The position numbers were made by a program, and so were the translations under genes. A DNA stretch of 64,000 nucleotides from Streptomyces sp. B1I3 (lineage in GTDB: Bacteria > Actinomycetota > Actinomycetes > Streptomycetales > Streptomycetaceae), in contig NZ_JAUSYD010000001.1 of NCBI RefSeq assembly GCF_030816615.1, positions 4,300,501-4,364,500 on the forward strand, in the 5' to 3' direction. Below are positions 59,431 through 64,000 of this stretch, piece after piece. Within the stretch, counting starts at the first letter, position 1. Each line of letters begins with the position of its first letter. Under the pieces are notes generated by a model that saw only the letters and a program-made list of their open reading frames with translations, was not told where the DNA came from and did not search any database.

Positions 59431-60021
59431 ATGACGGCGACCGGACACCCTCCCGGCCGTACAGGAGCGGCACCGGCCCCCGGCCCGGAGGACGCGGTGC
59501 CGCACGAGGCCGGCCGTGCCGGGCCGGACGGCGCGGCCGCGTACCTACGGCTGCGGCAGCTGGCGGACCTGCACGGCGCCGCCTACCGGCTGATCGCGCA
59601 CGCACCGGAGGGCCGCACCGAGGCCGCCAGCGCGCTGCGCGGGCACGCACTGGCGCAGAGCGCCAAGTCCCTGGTCGTGGCGGCGCGTCCGACCAAGCGG
59701 ACCCGCCGGTACGTGCTGGCCGTCGTGCCGGGCGACCGGCGTGTCGACCTCGGCCGGGTCGCGGAACTCACCGGCGGCCGCAAGGCCGGCTTCGCGGCCC
59801 GCGACACCGCGGAGCGGCTGGCCGGCTCGGTCAGCGGCTCCATCATCCCCTTCTCCTTCCACCCCGAACTCGAGCTGATCGTCGACGAGGATCTGCTCCG
59901 CCACGACGTGCTGTATTTCAACGCCGCCCGGCTCGACCTGTCGATGGCGCTGCCCACCGACGACTACGTGCGCATGGCCCGCCCGCGCACGGCCCGGATC
60001 AGCGAGGCCCCGGCCGGCTGA
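59431..60021 (+). CDS. YbaK/ProX-like aminoacyl-tRNA deacylase domain protein
   Basis: About 196 aa. After a 35-residue disordered N terminus, YRLIAHAPEGRTEAASALRG and QSAKSLVVAARPTKRTRRYVLAVVPGDRRVDL match the YbaK/prolyl-tRNA editing fold, and GSVSGSIIPFSFHPELELIVDEDLL matches its conserved C-terminal part. Family members clear mischarged tRNAs. Start ATG 59431 or GTG 59413 are both possible. It lies at the end of the PKS operon, so it could have a new role on acyl or aminoacyl carriers, or protect against a misincorporated amino acid such as an unusual Thr isomer. Function here is unknown. Confidence 0.8.
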   Translation: MTATGHPPGRTGAAPAPGPEDAVPHEAGRAGPDGAAAYLRLRQLADLHGAAYRLIAHAPEGRTEAASALRGHALAQSAKSLVVAARPTKRTRRYVLAVVPGDRRVDLGRVAELTGGRKAGFAARDTAERLAGSVSGSIIPFSFHPELELIVDEDLLRHDVLYFNAARLDLSMALPTDDYVRMARPRTARISEAPAG

Positions 60022-60187
60022 CCCGCCGGAGCACCGGGCACATCCGGGTTTCCGCAACCTGCAGCGCCCCGGTTCCGGCCGCTTCACGGTTTTACGATCG
60101 CCACCCGGCGGCGGTGGCTTATCCGAGCACACATCCGAACCGGGGCCAGCCATCGGGCCACCGGAAACAGCAACGGAGGCCGAGCAC

Positions 60188-61141
60188 GTGGCCAAACCCA
60201 TGATTCAGGCAGTCGACGTAGTGAAGTCGTTCGGTGACGTGAAGGCACTGGACGGAGTCAACGTCTCGGTTCCAGAAGGTTCGATCCACGGTCTGCTCGG
60301 CCACAACGGCGCCGGCAAGACGACCTTGGTGCACATCCTGTCGACACTGCTGCCGCCGACCAGCGGCTCCGCACACGTCTGCGGCTTCGACGTGGCCACC
60401 CAGGCCGAGGAGGTCCGCCGCTGCATCGGGCTGACCGGGCAGTTCGCCTCGGTCGACGAGCAGCTCAACGGGCGGGAGAACCTCGTGCTGGTCGCGCGCC
60501 TGCTGGGCGCCGGCCGGCGCCAGGCGGTGACCCGCGCGAACGAGCTCCTGGAACTCTTCGAGCTGACCGGCGCGGCGACGCGTCCCGTGCTCCAGTACTC
60601 CGGAGGCATGCGCAGGCGCCTGGACATCGCGGCCAGCCTTGTCGGCGGGCCCCGGGTCATCTTCCTCGACGAACCGACGACCGGGCTCGACCCGAACGCC
60701 CGGATCGGCGTGTGGGAGACCATCGAGCGGCTCGCCAAGGACGGCACCGCCGTGCTCCTCACCACGCAGTACCTCGAGGAGGCCGACCGCCTCTGCGAGC
60801 AGATCACGGTGCTCTCCGCCGGGAGCGTGGTCGCGGGCGGCAACCCCGCCGAGCTGAAGGCCGAGGTCGGTCAGCGCCTGGTGACGGTCACGCTGGCGTC
60901 GGAGTCCGACGTGCAGGTCGCGGTGCGCGCCCTGGAAGCGGCCGGCATCCGGGCGACACCGCAGGGGTCGGGGACGGCGCTGAGCGCCCCCGTGGCGGCC
61001 GCCGCGGACCTCGCCGTCGTCGTACGCATCCTGAGTGACGCGGACACCGAGATCGCCGAACTCGCGTTCTCCGAACCGACCCTAGACGACGTCTACCTGA
61101 AGCTGACCCACGAGCCCACCAGAAAGCCGGTGCCCGCGTGA
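60188..61141 (+). CDS. ABC exporter ATP-binding protein (DrrA-like)
   Basis: About 317 aa. Walker A is GHNGAGKTT, the signature LQYSGGMRRRLDIAASL, Walker B VIFLDEPTTGLDPNAR, and a C-terminal regulatory part follows (about 225-317), as in DrrA-type drug exporters. It pairs with the permease that follows. The GTG at 60188 begins a new transcription unit after a 166-bp gap. A role in export of the finished depsipeptide is likely from position. Confidence 0.94.
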   Translation: MAKPMIQAVDVVKSFGDVKALDGVNVSVPEGSIHGLLGHNGAGKTTLVHILSTLLPPTSGSAHVCGFDVATQAEEVRRCIGLTGQFASVDEQLNGRENLVLVARLLGAGRRQAVTRANELLELFELTGAATRPVLQYSGGMRRRLDIAASLVGGPRVIFLDEPTTGLDPNARIGVWETIERLAKDGTAVLLTTQYLEEADRLCEQITVLSAGSVVAGGNPAELKAEVGQRLVTVTLASESDVQVAVRALEAAGIRATPQGSGTALSAPVAAAADLAVVVRILSDADTEIAELAFSEPTLDDVYLKLTHEPTRKPVPA

Positions 61142-61178
61142 CCGTCCCGATCCCCCTCACCGAAGAAGGAGCGTCCCG

Positions 61179-62024
61179 ATGACGGTCATCGACGCCGAGA
61201 CCGCACCCCGCCCGACCACCCGGACCGGTGTGAGCGTGTCCGAGGAGTGGGGCGGCAGCAGCCTGCTCACCCAGACCCTCGCGCTCACGGGCCGGTCCGT
61301 GCGCCCCTACCTGCAGCCCGGCGTGCTCATCGTGACGTTCATCGAGCCGCTGGTCATGCTGCTGATGTTCGGCGGCGTGCTGCGCGCGCTCGGCGACACC
61401 GTCGCCCCCCAGGGGAGCGACCTGTCGTACATCGCCGGACTGGCCCCCGCCATCATGATCATCACCTCGGTCGCGGCCGGGGCGCAGGCCGGGAACGGTC
61501 TCATCAACGACCTGCGCAACGATGTGATCACCCGCTTCCACACGATGCCGATCTCCCGGTTCAGCGTGCTGCTCGCCCGGAGCCTCGCGGACGCCGCGCG
61601 GTCCCTCTACCAGCTGATCGCCGTGGCCGTCCTGGCCGCGCTGATCTTCGGCTTCAACCCGCCCGGCGGGGTATTCGGCGTCATCGGCTCGATCCTCCTG
61701 AGCCTGTTCGTCGGCTGGGCCATGAGCTGGATCTTCATCGCGCTGGCCGCGGTGCTGCGCAACGGCGACGTCCTGCGCATGATCACCACGCTCTGCACCT
61801 TCCCGCTGCTCTTCGCCTCCAACGCGTTCGTCGCCCCCGAGTCGATGCCGTCATGGCTGCGGGTCGTCGCCGAGGCGAACCCCATCTCGTATGCCAACGA
61901 CGCGATGCGCGGCATGGTCGCGGGGCAGACCTCGCCGGCGGAGCTGCTCACCACGGTGGGTGTCTCCTGTGTCCTGGTGGCCGTCTGCGCACCGATCGCG
62001 AACCGTTCCTTCCGGGTGCTGTGA
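61179..62024 (+). CDS. ABC exporter permease (DrrB-like)
   Basis: About 281 aa with six TM helices of the ABC-2 type. Examples are VLIVTFIEPLVMLLMFGGVL, LAPAIMIITSVAAGAQAG, the ABC-2 box region NDVITRFHTMPISRFSVLL, and LLFASNAFVAPESMPSWLR. It starts 37 nt after the ATPase gene and would form a two-protein exporter with it. It ends at the convergent hairpin at 62066-62098. Confidence 0.94.
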   Translation: MTVIDAETAPRPTTRTGVSVSEEWGGSSLLTQTLALTGRSVRPYLQPGVLIVTFIEPLVMLLMFGGVLRALGDTVAPQGSDLSYIAGLAPAIMIITSVAAGAQAGNGLINDLRNDVITRFHTMPISRFSVLLARSLADAARSLYQLIAVAVLAALIFGFNPPGGVFGVIGSILLSLFVGWAMSWIFIALAAVLRNGDVLRMITTLCTFPLLFASNAFVAPESMPSWLRVVAEANPISYANDAMRGMVAGQTSPAELLTTVGVSCVLVAVCAPIANRSFRVL

Positions 62025-62065
62025 CCCGCGGTCGCGTAAGCCCGTGAACCCTGCCGGACCGCCGG

Positions 62066-62098
62066 CGGCCGGGAGGCGCACCCCGCGCCTCCCGGCCG
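62066..62098. terminator. Bidirectional hairpin at the right edge of the cluster
   Basis: A perfect 14-bp inverted repeat (CGGCCGGGAGGCGC and its complement) with a 5-nt loop between the permease and the AarF-like gene on the opposite strand. It probably ends both transcripts and marks a natural border of the biosynthetic locus. Confidence 0.8.
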
Positions 62099-62108
62099 TT
62101 GCGCGTGC

Positions 62109-64000
62109 TCAGTTCCGTCCCCGGGCGATGGAGAAGACCACCCGCAGCACCAGGATGAAGCTGACCACCAGCAGGTTGTAGCCGATCAGCTGGCTCAGCG
62201 AGACGGACCCGATGACCGTCGGCTTGCCGTCGATGCTCAGCAGCACGGCGCCGACCAGGGCGATGACCCCCCCGAGGAACGTCAGCAGCACGTCGTGGAC
62301 GAGGCCGCGCACGAAGCGCCGGTCCCGCTCGTCCGCCAGCAGCCGTATGCGGACCCCGAGCCGGCCACCCTCCACCGCGCTGCTGATCCTGTCCACCCGC
62401 CGCGGCAGCCGGCGCAGCACCGAGGTGAGCGAGAGCGCCTCCTCGATCAGCGAGTCCTTGACCCGCTCGTAGCTCAGCTGCTCGCGGACCCGCGCGGCGG
62501 CGAACGTACGGGCCTGCGCGACGATGTCGAAGTCCGCCACGAGCCGTTCGACGGTGCCCTCCACGGTGGCCAGGGCCCGGAAGGTGGCGGCCACCTCCGG
62601 CGGGACGGTCAGACCGTGCTGGGCGACGAGCAGGAACAGCTCGGAGAACATGTCGCGGTGCGGGGCGCTCCCGGGGCTCAGGTACCGCGCCATGAACCGC
62701 CCCAGCGCCCGTTCCAGCTGCCTCTCGTCGAGCTGCTCCGGACGGTCGACGACCTCCAGGAGCGCGTCGCTGAGTGCCGCGGGATCGTTGCGGTGCAGGG
62801 CGAGCAGCAGGTCCTGCAGCGCGGAGCGCATCCTCCGGTCGAGCCGGCCCACCGAGCCGAAGTCGAGCAGCCCGAGCTCGCCACTGCTCAGCAGCAGGAC
62901 GTTCCCGGGGTGCGGGTCGGCGTGGAACACCCCGCCGAGGATGATCTGTTCGAGGATGCAGTCGAGCAGCTGCTCGGCGAGCTTCGCGCCGTCCAGCCCG
63001 CGTTCGGCGATCGTCTCCCTGGCGGAACTGAGGGGTACGCCGTCCAGCCGCTCCAGGGTCAGCACCCGCCTGCTGCTGTGGGCCTCGTACACGCGTGGTG
63101 TGCGGATGGCGCAGACGGATCCCGAGGCCGCGGCCGCGGCGGTGATCGCGGCCATGTTGCGGGCCTCGGTCCGGAAGTCCAGCTCCTCGTGGAGCGAGAC
63201 GGCGAAACCGTTCAACAGCTCACCGAGGCCCATGCTCCTCGCCCAGCTCGTGTGCTCCTCCAGCTTGCGGCTGAGCCGGAACAGGATGTCGAGGTCGCGC
63301 TCCACGACCTGCCCGGCGCCGGGACGCTGGATCTTCACCGCGACCTCCTGGCCGTCCAGCAACCGGGCCCGGTGCACCTGGGCCATCGATCCGGCCGCCA
63401 GGGGCTCCGGGTCGAACTCGGCGAACACGGCCTCGGGTTCGCGGCCCAGCTCCTCGGCGAGCAGCTCCCGTACCCCGTCCCAGGCCTCCGCAGCGGCCTG
63501 GTGGTGGAGCCGGGAGAACTCCTCGACGTACTCGGCGGGGAGCAGGTCGTAGCGGGTGGAGAGCATCTGGCCGAGCTTGACGAACGTCGCTCCCGCCTCT
63601 TCCAGCGCCCGCCGCAGCTGCTGCGCGGAGTGCCGGCGTCCGGCGGCCGTCCCCTTCGGCGAGCCGGCCCGGGACAGGCCGCGCAGCGAGGGGGAGAGGC
63701 CGTTCCGCATGGCTATGGCGCTGAGTTCCGCGTAACGGCGCGTGCGTACCACGCGGCGGCGCAGCACCCCGGGCAGCCGCACGAGGTCGGACAGCGTGCT
63801 GCTGGGCAGCATGACCTCCGAGGCCGCCAGGAAGATCATCGTGACCAGGATGCCGCAGCCCACCTGCACGGAGGTCATGGCCGGCCGGTGGCTGCTCGGC
63901 CCCATGGCCGAGATGATCTGCATCGTCGCCAGCACACCGACGGTGCCGGCGAGGGCGGCACGTATCTTGCCGATCCTGATGCCGAGCAGGCGCCGGGCGC
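62109..64000 (-). CDS. AarF/UbiB (ABC1) family kinase-like protein, 5' end outside window
   Basis: At least 630 aa on the minus strand. The KxGQ signature lies in FVKLGQMLSTRYDLLPAEYV, with AGSMAQVHRARL, VAVKIQRPG, FHADPHPGNVLL and LLDFGSVGRL as the ABC1 catalytic motifs, and two C-terminal TM helices (GGVIALVGAVLLSI and LLVVSFILVLRVVF). UbiB homologues assist quinone or lipid metabolism. The frame stays open to base 64000 (GKIRAALAGTVGVL...), so the start is probably beyond the window; GTG 63935 is only an internal option. It is probably housekeeping flank. Confidence 0.88.
   Translation of the reverse strand, partial: ARRLLGIRIGKIRAALAGTVGVLATMQIISAMGPSSHRPAMTSVQVGCGILVTMIFLAASEVMLPSSTLSDLVRLPGVLRRRVVRTRRYAELSAIAMRNGLSPSLRGLSRAGSPKGTAAGRRHSAQQLRRALEEAGATFVKLGQMLSTRYDLLPAEYVEEFSRLHHQAAAEAWDGVRELLAEELGREPEAVFAEFDPEPLAAGSMAQVHRARLLDGQEVAVKIQRPGAGQVVERDLDILFRLSRKLEEHTSWARSMGLGELLNGFAVSLHEELDFRTEARNMAAITAAAAASGSVCAIRTPRVYEAHSSRRVLTLERLDGVPLSSARETIAERGLDGAKLAEQLLDCILEQIILGGVFHADPHPGNVLLLSSGELGLLDFGSVGRLDRRMRSALQDLLLALHRNDPAALSDALLEVVDRPEQLDERQLERALGRFMARYLSPGSAPHRDMFSELFLLVAQHGLTVPPEVAATFRALATVEGTVERLVADFDIVAQARTFAAARVREQLSYERVKDSLIEEALSLTSVLRRLPRRVDRISSAVEGGRLGVRIRLLADERDRRFVRGLVHDVLLTFLGGVIALVGAVLLSIDGKPTVIGSVSLSQLIGYNLLVVSFILVLRVVFSIARGRN

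Overview
The window is very GC-rich with strong third-position G/C bias, frequent GTG starts and many 4-nt start/stop overlaps. This is typical of a Streptomyces or a close actinomycete relative. Nearly all of it is one natural-product biosynthetic locus: a cinnamoyl-lipid type II polyketide system feeding a seven-module nonribosomal peptide synthetase (NRPS).

Layout. 1-2.9 kb: polyprenyl synthase and an acyl-CoA carboxylase beta/epsilon pair, which may be flank or precursor supply. 3.0-6.9 kb: MMPL exporter, a DNA-binding-domain-only LysR-type protein, MbtH and a type II thioesterase. 6.9-12.7 kb: two divergent operons. One has an 8-TM protein, a CLF and a KS with an apparent one-base frameshift. 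The other has an ACP, three DsrE-like proteins and a double-hotdog dehydratase. 12.7-15.1 kb: an alpha/beta hydrolase with a Cys nucleophile, a 3-Cys ferredoxin and a P450. 15.4-39.8 kb: three large NRPSs. 39.8-47.5 kb: type II thioesterase, SDR, two free-standing adenylation/carrier proteins and a ferredoxin reductase. 47.8-60.0 kb: hydrolase, double-hotdog protein, DsbA-fold isomerase, phytoene-desaturase-like oxidase, two ACPs, two KS, two CLF-like proteins, two hotdog dehydratases, a ketoreductase and a YbaK-like protein. 60.2-62.0 kb: DrrAB-type ABC exporter. 62.1 kb to the end: an AarF/UbiB-family kinase cut by the window edge.

Pathway logic. The type II PKS genes (three KS/CLF-like sets, three ACPs, KR, hotdog dehydratases) with the isomerase and desaturase fit the known route to an ortho-alkenyl cinnamoyl starter. 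A starter C domain would attach this to Thr. The binding-pocket residues I read by eye give Thr (module 1), Tyr with an N-methyltransferase (module 2), an unassigned code (module 3), Phe with an epimerase (module 4), no A domain (module 5), a degenerate A domain (module 6) and Ser with a terminal thioesterase (module 7). The two free-standing A proteins read as Thr and Asn. The order Thr, N-Me-Tyr, X, D-Phe, (Thr), (Asn), Ser matches, as I remember it, the cyclic depsipeptide WS9326A (Thr, N-Me-dehydroTyr, Leu, D-Phe, allo-Thr, Asn, Ser). The P450, ferredoxin and reductase would make the dehydrotyrosine.

Most notable points: in-trans supply of two consecutive modules, with a Cys-hydrolase as possible shuttle and an SDR as possible allo-Thr-forming enzyme; a perfect 1277-bp repeat of a condensation domain with alien codon use beside a decayed A domain; and a DsrE-like trio embedded in a polyketide operon.
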